Shown here one piece after another: positions 15,893-24,156 of a stretch of DNA of 64,000 nt. Under the pieces are notes generated by a model, which worked only from the letters and a program-made list of their open reading frames with translations, made no database searches and was not told the DNA's origin. The stretch comes from Microvirga subterranea. GTDB taxonomy: Bacteria; Pseudomonadota; Alphaproteobacteria; Rhizobiales; Beijerinckiaceae. The translations under genes were made by a program, and so were the position numbers. The stretch spans positions 310,001 through 374,000 of the forward strand of contig NZ_QQBB01000006.1 in the NCBI RefSeq assembly GCF_003350535.1, written 5' to 3'. Every line of letters begins with the position of its first letter. Within the stretch, counting starts at the first letter, position 1.

Positions 15893-17164
15893 CTAGCGGG
15901 CTGGAACCTTGTTCCGGATGGCGTTGACCTCGTCGACGCCCATCTGTCCGATGGTGGTGACCTCGCCGTTCTGGATGCGCCACAGCCGGAACGGGCCGGT
16001 GATGTCGCCGTACTGATCGAAGCTGACCGGGCCGACGACGCCCTCGTAGCGGACCGGCTTGCCTTCCTTGATCAGCTGGAGCGCCTTCTTGAAGCCGTCC
16101 GGACCGGCATGGATGACCTCGCCTTCGCCGCCCGTGACCTTGCGGATCGAATCCCGGATGGCCGCCGCCTCGAACTTGCCTGCCCGGGCCACCGCCAGGC
16201 CCAGGATGGCTGCGGCATCGTAAGCCCTGTCGGCGGCCGGCGCATTGGCGTCGAAGCCGCCGGACATCGCCGGATAGGCCTTGGCGAAATGCTCGGTCGA
16301 GGGCGTCGTCGTGGTGCCCGAGGACGTCCCGAAGGCGTCGTTCAGGTAGCGCGGACCGACGTCGCGGATGAAGTCGGCGCTGTTCATGCCGTCGTTCAGG
16401 AGAAATTTCGGCTCACCGCCCTGCGAGATCCAGGTACGGGCGATCGACGTGCCGTCGCCCGGATAGGAGACGAGGTAGAGCGCGGGCGGGTCTCCTGCGA
16501 GCGCGCGAGTGACTTCCGGTGCGTAGGAGGCCTGGCCCTGGTTGTAGGGCGTGACGGACGTGATCTCGCCTCCGAGGGCCTCGTAGGCGCGCTTGAACTC
16601 CGCCACCATGTTCACGCCGAAGTCGTTGTTGACGTGAATGATCGCGATCTTCTTCAGCCCCTGATCCAACGCGTATTTCGCGGCTGCCGTGCCCTGGAGC
16701 GCATCCGACGTGATGGTGCGGAAGAAGATGCCGTTGCTCTTCCCCTCCTGGGCGATCCGCGTGAGGGTCGGGGACGACGAGGCGGGGGAGATCTGCACCA
16801 CGCCGGCCGGCGCCGTCACCGAGGTGAGGACGGGCAGCGACACCGATGAGATGATGCCGCCGATGATCGCCGGCACGCGCTTCAGGTCGACGAGCTGCCG
16901 GGCCTGGTCGACCGCGACCGAACCCTGGCTCTGCGAATCCCGCAGATCCATGGCGAGCTGGCAGCCGGCGGCGCCGCCCGCCTCGTTGATCTCCTTGAAG
17001 GCGAGCTCGACGGACTTGGCGGCGGCCTGGCCGAAGCGCCCGGCCGGACCGGTCAGCTCGACGACGACACCGACCGTATGGGTGCACGGCTGCTGCGCGG
17101 TGGCGGGCAGCGGAGCGAGAGCAGCCGCGAGGGCTGCGGCCGAAACGATGGATGCAAAGCGCAC
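15893..17164 (-). CDS. ABC transporter substrate-binding protein, branched-chain amino acid type
   Basis: A 423-residue periplasmic binding protein of the LivJ/LivK (type I) family. It starts at GTG 17164 after GGGAG, giving a clean signal peptide (residues 1-24, ending near ATAQQ). Two lobes follow, with motifs such as GVVVELTGPAGRFGQAAAKS, VPAIIGGIISSVSLP and IAIIHVNNDFGVNMV. The matching ATPases and permeases (livG, livF, livH, livM types) are divergent at 19.2-22.6 kb, so the complete transporter is split over two transcripts. The island's reductases suggest the ligand need not be an amino acid; relatives also bind aromatic acids, amides and urea. Confidence 0.9.
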   Translation of the reverse strand: MRFASIVSAAALAAALAPLPATAQQPCTHTVGVVVELTGPAGRFGQAAAKSVELAFKEINEAGGAAGCQLAMDLRDSQSQGSVAVDQARQLVDLKRVPAIIGGIISSVSLPVLTSVTAPAGVVQISPASSSPTLTRIAQEGKSNGIFFRTITSDALQGTAAAKYALDQGLKKIAIIHVNNDFGVNMVAEFKRAYEALGGEITSVTPYNQGQASYAPEVTRALAGDPPALYLVSYPGDGTSIARTWISQGGEPKFLLNDGMNSADFIRDVGPRYLNDAFGTSSGTTTTPSTEHFAKAYPAMSGGFDANAPAADRAYDAAAILGLAVARAGKFEAAAIRDSIRKVTGGEGEVIHAGPDGFKKALQLIKEGKPVRYEGVVGPVSFDQYGDITGPFRLWRIQNGEVTTIGQMGVDEVNAIRNKVPAR

Positions 17165-17283
17165 GGTGAACACTCCCCTGGTCTGGTCGCCGGTGGTGGG
17201 CTCTCGTGTCCTTGCTCCGCCCGGCCAGCAGGCAGTGTTCCGCCTCGGCGGCGGTTTTGCAAGGGCGGCGAGCGGGATCGTCC

Positions 17284-17715
17284 TCAAGAGCCCGGCGGAA
17301 TCCAGGTCTCCTGCAGGGCAAGCCATCGCACGCTTCCGGCCTCCCCACCGACTTCGAACACGGCGGTCGCCCAGCGGCGCGTCACGATGCCGTCGGCCTC
17401 CTGCTCTTCCACATAGCGAAGAACGACCAGGGGCGCGCGCAGGAGCAGAAGCTCGGGCTCAACGGCGACGATGCGGAACCCTCCCGTCTTTTCCCTGGTG
17501 CCGTGGGCATCCCAAATCCAGGAGGTTACGTCGGACCGCCGGAGCCGGACCCCGCCCGGAGACACCATGCTGAACTCCTCGCCGAGGACGTTCTCCAGCC
17601 TGGCGAACACCGCGCCGGTCCGGTCGAGCCTTCCGCCGAGCCACGCCTCGAAGAAGGCGTGCAGGTCGGCGATCTCCTGCATCGCCGCGCGGGCGAGGGG
17701 ATGGTCGAGACCCAT
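17284..17715 (-). CDS. NTF2-like (SnoaL/DUF4440-type) protein
   Basis: A 143-residue small soluble protein with the features of the NTF2-like fold: an N-terminal helix pair that includes LHAFFEAWLGGR, then a curved beta sheet with SMVSPGGVRLRRSDV, VVLRYVEEQE and WLALQETW. Members bind or transform small hydrophobic molecules (polyketide cyclases, ketosteroid isomerase) or act as binding subunits. No definite catalytic pair is identifiable. It lies 5 bases downstream of the second aldo/keto reductase and is surely co-transcribed with it. Confidence 0.68.
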   Translation of the reverse strand: MGLDHPLARAAMQEIADLHAFFEAWLGGRLDRTGAVFARLENVLGEEFSMVSPGGVRLRRSDVTSWIWDAHGTREKTGGFRIVAVEPELLLLRAPLVVLRYVEEQEADGIVTRRWATAVFEVGGEAGSVRWLALQETWIPPGS

Positions 17716-17720
17716 GACGA

Positions 17721-18770
17721 TCAGGCCTTGCTGAGATTGTAGTGCATGATGCGGCCGTGCCGGCCCTCACGGTCCCGCTCGAGCGTGTAGGTGTCGCCCT
17801 CGGGCCCCGTCTTGCGCGCGAGGACTCCTTCGATGGCGGCCCTGTCCTCGCCGTCGAGGGTAAAACGGAACACGTCTAGATTGTCGGCGAGGTGCTCGGC
17901 GTAGCGGGCGCCGACGATCGCGCCGGCCACGGCAGGCCGGTCAAGGACCCATCGGGTCGCTACCGACGTCAGGCTGACCCGGTGCTTGCGCCCGATCTCC
18001 TTCAGGGTTGCGAGAAGCTCCTGGAACAGGGACCAGCCGCCGAAATCGTCGATGATGAGCTTGTACTTGACGAGCGAACGGTTGGCGTAGGGCTCCTGCG
18101 GCTCCGGCGCGCCGAGCCACCGTTCCGACAGGAAGCCGCCGGCGACGGTGCCATAGCACAACAGCTTCATGCCGCGCTCCTGGCACAGCGCCACGAGGCC
18201 GTTCTCGGGTCTCTGGTCGAGGAGCGAGTACTGCACCTGCATCGACACGAGCGGCACGCCTGCGTCGAGCATCGCCCGCGTGTGCGAGGTATCGAAGTTC
18301 GTGCCCCCGATCTCGTGGATCTTACCCTCGTCCTGGAGATCCTTGAGGATGAGCGCGGTCTCGACGACACGCGGCACGTCGTAGTTCCACCAGTGGAACT
18401 GGACCAGGTCGAGGCGTTCCGTCCTGAGGCGACGCAGCGAGCGGTCGATCACGTCGCGCACGTAGGCCCGGTCGACGCGGGGGAGGGCGTCCCAGTCGGG
18501 CACGAACTTCGTGTGGACCTTGAAGGCCTTCATCGCGTCTGAGCCGCGCTCGGCGAGCATGCGCTCCCGGAACAGGCCGATCATCTCCTCGACGCCCGTG
18601 TAGATGTCGGCGCAGTCGAAGGTCGTGACGCCCTGGTCGACGAAGGCCGCCATGTCGGCGATGGCACGCTCAGTCTCGATAGCGCCATGGCCGCCGGCGA
18701 GTTGCCAGCCTCCGCGCAGCATGCGCGAGATCCTGTAGCCGGGGGCGAGCTCGATGGTTTCGACTGTCAT
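17721..18770 (-). CDS. aldo/keto reductase
   Basis: A 349-residue NAD(P)H-dependent oxidoreductase with a TIM-barrel fold. The tetrad is intact: Asp and Tyr in FDCADIYTG, Lys in VHTKFVP and His in LVQFHWW. It shares many motifs with the reductase half of the fusion gene at 14.3 kb (FHWW, NFDT, YSLLDQRP, YGTVAGGF), so the two are paralogues with probably related substrates. The ATG at 18770 begins just after the stop of the TIGR04076 gene. The NTF2-like gene follows after 5 bases. All are minus strand, opposite the liv-type transporter operon. Confidence 0.9.
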   Translation of the reverse strand: MTVETIELAPGYRISRMLRGGWQLAGGHGAIETERAIADMAAFVDQGVTTFDCADIYTGVEEMIGLFRERMLAERGSDAMKAFKVHTKFVPDWDALPRVDRAYVRDVIDRSLRRLRTERLDLVQFHWWNYDVPRVVETALILKDLQDEGKIHEIGGTNFDTSHTRAMLDAGVPLVSMQVQYSLLDQRPENGLVALCQERGMKLLCYGTVAGGFLSERWLGAPEPQEPYANRSLVKYKLIIDDFGGWSLFQELLATLKEIGRKHRVSLTSVATRWVLDRPAVAGAIVGARYAEHLADNLDVFRFTLDGEDRAAIEGVLARKTGPEGDTYTLERDREGRHGRIMHYNLSKA

Positions 18771-18771
18771 G

Positions 18772-19119
18772 TCAGGCTTTCGGGTTGGACAGGGGAACGG
18801 CCGTGACCTCCGCGTGCCGGAACACGCGCTTCGCCATCCGGCTGATCCGGAACCGGCTCGGGCAGTTCGGATCCGGGCAGGCGACCTCGGCATCCGTGGA
18901 CATCCAGTCGTTCGGATGGGTGGCGCGCTGCTTGGCCGGGAGGAGCGGCAAAAGCGCGGCAAGCGAGTAGATCGAGAAGCCCTGGCCCGGAGGCAGATGA
19001 AGCATCTCTCCCTTGAGTTCGAAATAGTCGCCGGGCTTGGCGCCACAATACAGCGTGGCGCCTTCCGGGGCGACGACCTCGACCTTCAGGTCGTAAAGCT
19101 CGAAGGAATCATCCGACAC
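18772..19119 (-). CDS. TIGR04076 family protein
   Basis: A 115-residue protein of the TIGR04076 family, whose function is unknown. It has a beta-rich N-terminal half (YDLKVEVVAPEGATLYCGAK, then GDYFELKG) and a C-terminal half with a Cys-containing segment (VACPDPNCPSRFR) that could bind a metal. Members occur beside reductases and decarboxylases in catabolic clusters. It starts at GTG after AAGGACG and is the first gene of the minus-strand operon, next to the divergent promoter region shared with the ABC transporter genes. Confidence 0.72.
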   Translation of the reverse strand: MSDDSFELYDLKVEVVAPEGATLYCGAKPGDYFELKGEMLHLPPGQGFSIYSLAALLPLLPAKQRATHPNDWMSTDAEVACPDPNCPSRFRISRMAKRVFRHAEVTAVPLSNPKA

Positions 19120-19139
19120 GGGACAACGTCCTTTGCCTG

Positions 19140-19166
19140 TTGCGCATGGGCATTGTCATGACGCAA
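19140..19166. promoter_or_regulatory. inverted repeat between divergent operons (candidate operator)
   Basis: TTGCGCATG is followed after eight bases by CATGACGCAA. The arms match perfectly except for one inserted base. It lies in the 93-base gap between the TIGR04076-led operon (minus) and the liv-type transporter operon (plus), where a single regulator could control both. No regulator gene is next to it. Confidence 0.35.
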
Positions 19167-19212
19167 AATCTGCGGCCCCGCAACATCGCCCGCCCGGGAC
19201 GTCCCTCCAGTC

Positions 19213-19971
19213 ATGCTCGCAGCGCAATCGATCACCAAGACCTTCGGCGGCAATCACGCCGTCAACGAAGTGTCCTTCGTGATCGAGGAGGGAACGATCA
19301 CGGGCCTGATCGGGCCGAACGGGGCCGGCAAGACGACCCTCTTCAACTGCCTGGCGGGTCTTTTTCCCCCATCCTCGGGGTCGCTCAGCCTGGGGGGCGA
19401 GCGCATCGACGGGCTCTCTCCGGACCGGATCTTCGCCAAGGGCCTTGCCCGCACCTTCCAGATTCCGAGGCCCTTTCCGGAGATGACCGTGCTGGAGAAC
19501 GTCATGGTGGCGCCGCTGCGCCAGCGCGGCGAGCGGTTTTGGGCCAACTGGCTCACGCCGGGCCGCGTCGCCGCCGAGGAACGGCGGCTAGCGGAGGCCG
19601 CCCGGCACTGGATCGATTTCGTGGGCCTGTCCCGTCTCACCCATCAACCCGCCCGCGTCCTGTCCGGCGGGCAGCGCAAGCTCCTCGAACTCGCCCGCGT
19701 CCTCGTTGCGGAGCCGCGCCTGATCCTGCTCGACGAGCCCGGAGCGGGGGTCAACCCCACCTTGCTGGATGCGATCGTCGACCGGATCGTGACCCTCAAC
19801 CGCCAGGGCGTCACGTTCCTGATCATCGAGCACAACATGGATCTCGTGATGAACCTGTGCAGTCCCATCATGGTCATGGCGCAAGGACGCCTCCTGATGA
19901 CCGGAACGGCGCAGGAGGTGCGCGGCGACCCGAGGGTGATCGAGGCCTATCTCGGCGGAGCCGTCGCGTGA
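19213..19971 (+). CDS. livG: ABC transporter ATP-binding protein, LivG type
   Basis: A 252-residue cytoplasmic ATPase subunit. Walker A (GPNGAGKTT, about residues 35-43), the signature motif (LSGGQRKLLELARVL) and Walker B (LILLDEPGAGV) are clear, and the extended segment after Walker A and C-terminal region fit LivG rather than LivF. It energises uptake of the ligand bound by the protein encoded at 15.9 kb. It is the first gene of a four-gene plus-strand operon; its TGA overlaps the GTG of the next gene. The ribosome-binding site is weak. Confidence 0.92.
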   Translation: MLAAQSITKTFGGNHAVNEVSFVIEEGTITGLIGPNGAGKTTLFNCLAGLFPPSSGSLSLGGERIDGLSPDRIFAKGLARTFQIPRPFPEMTVLENVMVAPLRQRGERFWANWLTPGRVAAEERRLAEAARHWIDFVGLSRLTHQPARVLSGGQRKLLELARVLVAEPRLILLDEPGAGVNPTLLDAIVDRIVTLNRQGVTFLIIEHNMDLVMNLCSPIMVMAQGRLLMTGTAQEVRGDPRVIEAYLGGAVA

Positions 19972-20690
19972 CGGCTCTTCGCGTCGTGGACCTGGAAGCC
20001 GGCTACGAGCCCGGACTTCCGATCGTGCGGGGCACGTCGCTTGCGGTCGAGCCCAACGAGATCGTCGCCGTTCTCGGGCCCAACGGGGCCGGCAAGTCGA
20101 CCCTGATCAAGGCCATCGCCGGGCTCGTGCCGGTCAGCGCCGGAAAGGTTCTTCTGCACGACCGCGACATCACCGGGCGTGCGGCTCACCATCTGGCGCA
20201 CGAGGGCCTCGGCTTCGTGCCACAGACCGAGAACGTGTTCGTGAATCTCTCGATCGAGGACAACCTCGATCTCGCGGCCTCGATCCTGAAGGTGCCGAAG
20301 AAGCAGCGGCTCCGTGACCTCTACGACCTGTTTCCGGACCTCGCGCGCCAGCGGCGTCTGCTGGCGGGGCGTCTCTCGGGCGGCCAGCGCCAGATGCTTG
20401 CGGTGGCCCGGGCGCTCGTGGGGGAGCCGAAGGTCCTGATGCTGGACGAGCCGTCGGCTGGCCTTTCGCCGAAGCTCGTGGGCATCGTGTTCGAGAAGCT
20501 CCTCGACGTGCGCGCCACCGGGGTCACGATCGTGCTGGTCGAACAGAACGTCAAGGCGGCTCTCGCCATCGCGGATCGGGGCGCGGTCCTGGTCGAAGGA
20601 AGCACCAGGATCGTCGGAACGGCGCGCGATCTCGCAGGCGATCCCCAGGTGGCCGCGCTCTATCTCGGACAACATCGAGGAGGCTCATAG
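19968..20690 (+). CDS. livF: ABC transporter ATP-binding protein, LivF type
   Basis: A 240-residue ATPase subunit, partner of LivG. Walker A (GPNGAGKST), signature (RLSGGQRQMLAVARAL), Walker B (VLMLDEPSAGL) and switch histidine region (VLVEQNVKAAL, Gln/Asn variant of the LivF class) are present. The GTG start overlaps the LivG stop as GTGA, a sign of translational coupling. Its stop shares one base with the start of the permease gene that follows. Confidence 0.92.
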   Translation: MTALRVVDLEAGYEPGLPIVRGTSLAVEPNEIVAVLGPNGAGKSTLIKAIAGLVPVSAGKVLLHDRDITGRAAHHLAHEGLGFVPQTENVFVNLSIEDNLDLAASILKVPKKQRLRDLYDLFPDLARQRRLLAGRLSGGQRQMLAVARALVGEPKVLMLDEPSAGLSPKLVGIVFEKLLDVRATGVTIVLVEQNVKAALAIADRGAVLVEGSTRIVGTARDLAGDPQVAALYLGQHRGGS

Positions 20691-21607
20691 TGTTGCAGCT
20701 CGTGGCCGATGGATTCATCATCGGCTCGGTCATCGCGCTCGGAGCGATCGGCGTGACGCTGGTCTACTCGATCCTGCGCTTCGCGAACTTCGCCCACGGC
20801 GAGCTCCTGACCTGGGGCGCCTATCTCGCCTGGACGGCGCTGATCGGGATCGTGGCGGTCTGGGGCCCGGCGGAGCCTCTTGGCCCGTTCTCCTTCGGCT
20901 GGCCGCTTCTCGTCGCGCTCGCGGTTTCGGCGGTCGCCACCGCGGCGCTGGCGCTCCTGGTCGACCGGCTGCTCTTTCGCCAGCTCCGGCGTCACGGGAA
21001 CGCCATCACGCTGATCATGGCGAGCTTCGGCGCCGCCCTCGTTCTGCGCAACCTCCTCCAGTTCATCTATGGGGCGGTTCCGGAATATTACAGCCGCGAG
21101 ATCCAGGTTGCGATCCGGCTGGTCCCGAGGGACGTGCTGGGCGGGCTGCGCATCACCCCGGATCAGCTCTTCGTCCTCGGCCTCACGGCGGTCTCGGTCG
21201 TCGGCCTGCACATCTTCCTCACGCGCACGACCGTCGGAAAGGCGATGCGCGCGACCTCCGTCAATCCGCAGCTCGCCCGGGTGACGGGAATCGACGTCGA
21301 CCGCGTTATCCGCGCCACGTGGATCATCGGCGCGGTCCTCGCGGCGGTGGCGGGCGTCTTCTCGGGCCTCACCGTCCAGCTGCGGCCGCAGCTCGGCCTC
21401 GACCTGCTGCTTCCGCTCTTCGCCGCAGCGATCCTCGGCGGGATCGGCAGCGTCTACGGGGCGGTCGTGGGCGGCCTGATCGTCGGGCTTGCGGAAAGCC
21501 TGTCGGTGCCTCTCGTCGGAGCCGAATACCGCGCGGCGACCGCCTTCGTGGTGCTCATCGCCATTCTGCTCATCCGCCCCACCGGTCTCTTCGGCGAGAG
21601 AACGTGA
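20690..21607 (+). CDS. livH: branched-chain amino acid type ABC permease, LivH type
   Basis: A 305-residue inner-membrane permease with about eight hydrophobic segments. LivH-family features are seen: the N-terminal LQLVADGFIIGSVIALGAIG, the RFANFAHGEL motif, and a late VLGGIGS-like EAA-type loop (AAILGGIGSVYGAVVGGLI). GTG start with GAGGAGG upstream. Start and stop overlap both neighbours by one base. It pairs with LivM to form the channel. Confidence 0.92.
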   Translation: MLQLVADGFIIGSVIALGAIGVTLVYSILRFANFAHGELLTWGAYLAWTALIGIVAVWGPAEPLGPFSFGWPLLVALAVSAVATAALALLVDRLLFRQLRRHGNAITLIMASFGAALVLRNLLQFIYGAVPEYYSREIQVAIRLVPRDVLGGLRITPDQLFVLGLTAVSVVGLHIFLTRTTVGKAMRATSVNPQLARVTGIDVDRVIRATWIIGAVLAAVAGVFSGLTVQLRPQLGLDLLLPLFAAAILGGIGSVYGAVVGGLIVGLAESLSVPLVGAEYRAATAFVVLIAILLIRPTGLFGERT

Positions 21608-22587
21608 TGCCCGATCTCATCGGACTGCTCTCGTACGGCACGTTCTTTCTCGTCTTCGCCACGATCTTCGCGCTGGTGGTGCTCGGCCTCAATCTGCAAT
21701 GGGGCTTCACGGGCCTGTTCAATGTCGGCGTCGCAGGGTTCGTGGCGATCGGGGCCTACACGTCGGCGCTCATCACGGCACCCGATTATCCCGATCAGCT
21801 CGGCGGACTGGGCCTGCCGATCCCGCTCGGCTGGCTCGGCGCGATGGCGACCTCCGGGATTGCGGCCTTCATCATCGGCGTGGCGGCGTTGCGGCTGCGG
21901 CACGACTACCTCGCCATCGCGACCTTCGGCGTCGCCGTGACCCTTCAGCTCGTCGCCCTGAACGCCAAGGGCCTGACGGGCGGCCCATTCGGGCTGCAGT
22001 TCATCCCGAAGCCCTTCGCCGAGGTGATTGACGACAACCTCGCCTGGAACGTGACGTACCTGGCAGTCGCGGCGGCGCTGCTCGGTCTCAGCTATGTGGC
22101 GCTGGAGCGTCTCGTGCGCAGCCCATGGGGACGGGTCCTGCGGGCGATCCGCGAGGACGAGACGGCGGCCGAATCCCTCGGCAAGAGGGCATTCCGGTTC
22201 CGGCTGCAGGCCTTCGTCATCGGCTGCATGCTCATGGGACTCGGCGGAGCGCTCTATGCGCATTTCGTCGGCTACATCGCTCCGGAGGATTTCCTGCCGA
22301 TCCTCACCTTCCAGCTCTGGACGATGCTGATCGTGGGCGGCTCGGGCAACAACCGGGGCGCGATCCTCGGAGCCTTCGTGGTCTGGGCCCTGTGGACGCT
22401 GTCCGGGAACGCGCTGCGCGAGATCGTCCCGAGCGAGTATCAGGCCCGTGCGGCCACCCTGCAGGTCGTGCTCATCGGTCTGCTTCTCATGCTCATCCTG
22501 CTGCTGCGGCCGCGCGGCCTCCTCGGCGAGGAAACCGTCGTTTCACGGCACATGAGGGACGAGGCCGCCGACACGGCGGAGGAATGA
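21607..22587 (+). CDS. livM: branched-chain amino acid type ABC permease, LivM type
   Basis: A 326-residue inner-membrane permease, partner of LivH, with about nine hydrophobic segments. LivM hallmarks are NLQWGFTGLFNVGVAGF near the N terminus and RAIREDETAAESLGK in the cytoplasmic loop. The ATG overlaps the LivH stop (TGATG). It is the last gene of the transporter operon; the LprI-like gene converges on it after 30 bases. Confidence 0.92.
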   Translation: MPDLIGLLSYGTFFLVFATIFALVVLGLNLQWGFTGLFNVGVAGFVAIGAYTSALITAPDYPDQLGGLGLPIPLGWLGAMATSGIAAFIIGVAALRLRHDYLAIATFGVAVTLQLVALNAKGLTGGPFGLQFIPKPFAEVIDDNLAWNVTYLAVAAALLGLSYVALERLVRSPWGRVLRAIREDETAAESLGKRAFRFRLQAFVIGCMLMGLGGALYAHFVGYIAPEDFLPILTFQLWTMLIVGGSGNNRGAILGAFVVWALWTLSGNALREIVPSEYQARAATLQVVLIGLLLMLILLLRPRGLLGEETVVSRHMRDEAADTAEE

Positions 22588-22617
22588 GGGATCGGGCGCT
22601 GCCAACCGGCGAGGACC

Positions 22618-22974
22618 TCAGAAAGGCCCTCGCTTGGCCAATTCTTCAAAGACGCCCCTCAGCTGCAGCAGCCGGTCCGCATAGGCCTTGGCCAGACAGG
22701 CCCGATCGTCCCCGCAGGCCCGTCGCCGCTTCAGCCACGCGACCTGCCCATCCTCCAGGTCGCCTCGGGCGCCCATGGCGAGAAGCGGCTTGAGCTGGGT
22801 ATAGAGGACGGAGAGCTCAACGTCCTGGTCGTTGAGTTCGCGATCGCCGCAGATCATCCGCTCGTCGGGAGCCTCGGCCTTCGTGCAGTCGAAGCTGGCC
22901 GCCCGGGCGGGCAGGCCGGCGGCAGGAAGCATCAGCAGGGCGACGAACGCGGCGTTGCAGGCTTTCGTGGCCAT
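22618..22974 (-). CDS. LprI-like (DUF1311) periplasmic protein
   Basis: A 118-residue exported protein. A signal peptide covers residues 1-25 (ending near ARA). The mature part has the LprI/DUF1311 pattern of four cysteines (FDCTKAEAPDERMICGD, then RRRACGDDRACLAKAY) with the RELNDQD and W-x-R motifs between them. The M. tuberculosis founder member inhibits lysozyme; most members are of unknown role. A strong CGGAGGGA precedes the ATG. It is probably monocistronic. Confidence 0.85.
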   Translation of the reverse strand: MATKACNAAFVALLMLPAAGLPARAASFDCTKAEAPDERMICGDRELNDQDVELSVLYTQLKPLLAMGARGDLEDGQVAWLKRRRACGDDRACLAKAYADRLLQLRGVFEELAKRGPF

Positions 22975-23160
22975 ATGTCCCTCCGGATTGCGCTTGCATC
23001 GACGAAAACCGGCCGGGCGGCGGAAAGCTCCGCTTCATGCGGCTGATATCGAAATCAGGCTTAACGATCCCTTGCTGCCGCGGCGCCTCGGGGCAGGGCT
23101 CCCATAGCAGCGGTCCGACCCGCGGGTTGATATTCCGGGCTTGTGCAAGGCGGCAATTCC

Positions 23161-24117
23161 ATGAAGGATGGGGGCATGAAGCCGCCCTCTCTCCTGCTGG
23201 CCGCCGGTCTTCTTCTGGCGGCCGCTCCCGCCGGCGCCTCTCCCCTGCTGTTGGTGGACGCGTCCTCCGGAGATATTCTGGTCGCCCAGGAGGCCACCCG
23301 CTCCTGGCATCCGGCCTCGCTCACCAAGCTGATGACGGCGCATTTGGCCCTGATGGCGGTCGGCTCGGGCCGGCTCACCCTGGACAGCTCCATCGTTCTG
23401 AGCGCGCGGGCCGTGGCCCAGGCCCCGACGAGGCTGGGTGTCCCGGAGGGCACCTCCCTCCGGTTGGAGGATGCGCTGCGCGTCATGATGGTCAAGAGCG
23501 CGAACGACGTGGCGGTCGCCATCGCCGAGGCGGTCGGCGGGAGCGAGGCCTCCTTCGTCGCGGCCATGAACGCCGAGGCCGCGCGCCTCGGGATGACCGG
23601 GACGCGCTTCGTCAACGCCAATGGCCTGCACGACGACCGTCAGGTCACCAACGCGAGGGACATGGCTGTCCTCATGATGGCCGTCGTGAGCGCTCATCCG
23701 GACGACCTGGACCTCTTCAGGACGGCGGCCGTCACGGTCAACGGACGGCTCCTGAAGAACACCAACAAGATGATCGAGGACTATTCCGGTCTTGAGGCGA
23801 CGAAGACCGGCTATGTCTGCGCCTCGGGCTTCAACGTCGCCATCTCGGCGATCAATGGGGGTCGACGTCTCGTCGGGGTCGTGCTGGGCGCTCCAAGCGC
23901 GGCGGCGCGGACCCGGGTCATGCGGGATCTCCTCGACGAAGGCGTGTCGGGCACGGCAGGCCCGATCGGGCATGTCAGGACCGTAAGGGCCAATGCACCC
24001 TCAGCCGGTGCCGACCTGCGTCGCCTCAAATGCGGGCGAGGGGGCCCGGCGGTCGGAGCAGCCGTTGCGGCCGGCGACGTGAAACCCGGTGGAGCCGCAG
24101 CACGGGCCCGACCGTGA
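23161..24117 (+). CDS. D-alanyl-D-alanine carboxypeptidase (PBP5/6 family, DacA/DacF-like)
   Basis: A 318-residue serine peptidase that would trim the terminal D-Ala from peptidoglycan stem peptides in the periplasm. The three active-site motifs are present: SLTK (about residue 57), SAN (about 117) and KTG (about 219). A signal peptide occupies about residues 6-27 (ending near AGAS). The region after the KTG domain is short and basic, with no clear amphipathic anchor helix of the PBP5 type. The ATG at 23161 follows AAGGCGG; one at 23176 after GGATGGGGG is equally possible. Confidence 0.88.
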   Translation: MKDGGMKPPSLLLAAGLLLAAAPAGASPLLLVDASSGDILVAQEATRSWHPASLTKLMTAHLALMAVGSGRLTLDSSIVLSARAVAQAPTRLGVPEGTSLRLEDALRVMMVKSANDVAVAIAEAVGGSEASFVAAMNAEAARLGMTGTRFVNANGLHDDRQVTNARDMAVLMMAVVSAHPDDLDLFRTAAVTVNGRLLKNTNKMIEDYSGLEATKTGYVCASGFNVAISAINGGRRLVGVVLGAPSAAARTRVMRDLLDEGVSGTAGPIGHVRTVRANAPSAGADLRRLKCGRGGPAVGAAVAAGDVKPGGAAARARP

Positions 24118-24156
24118 TCCCATGCCGGTTGCGCATGGCGGTGCAGGCGCGTCGCC

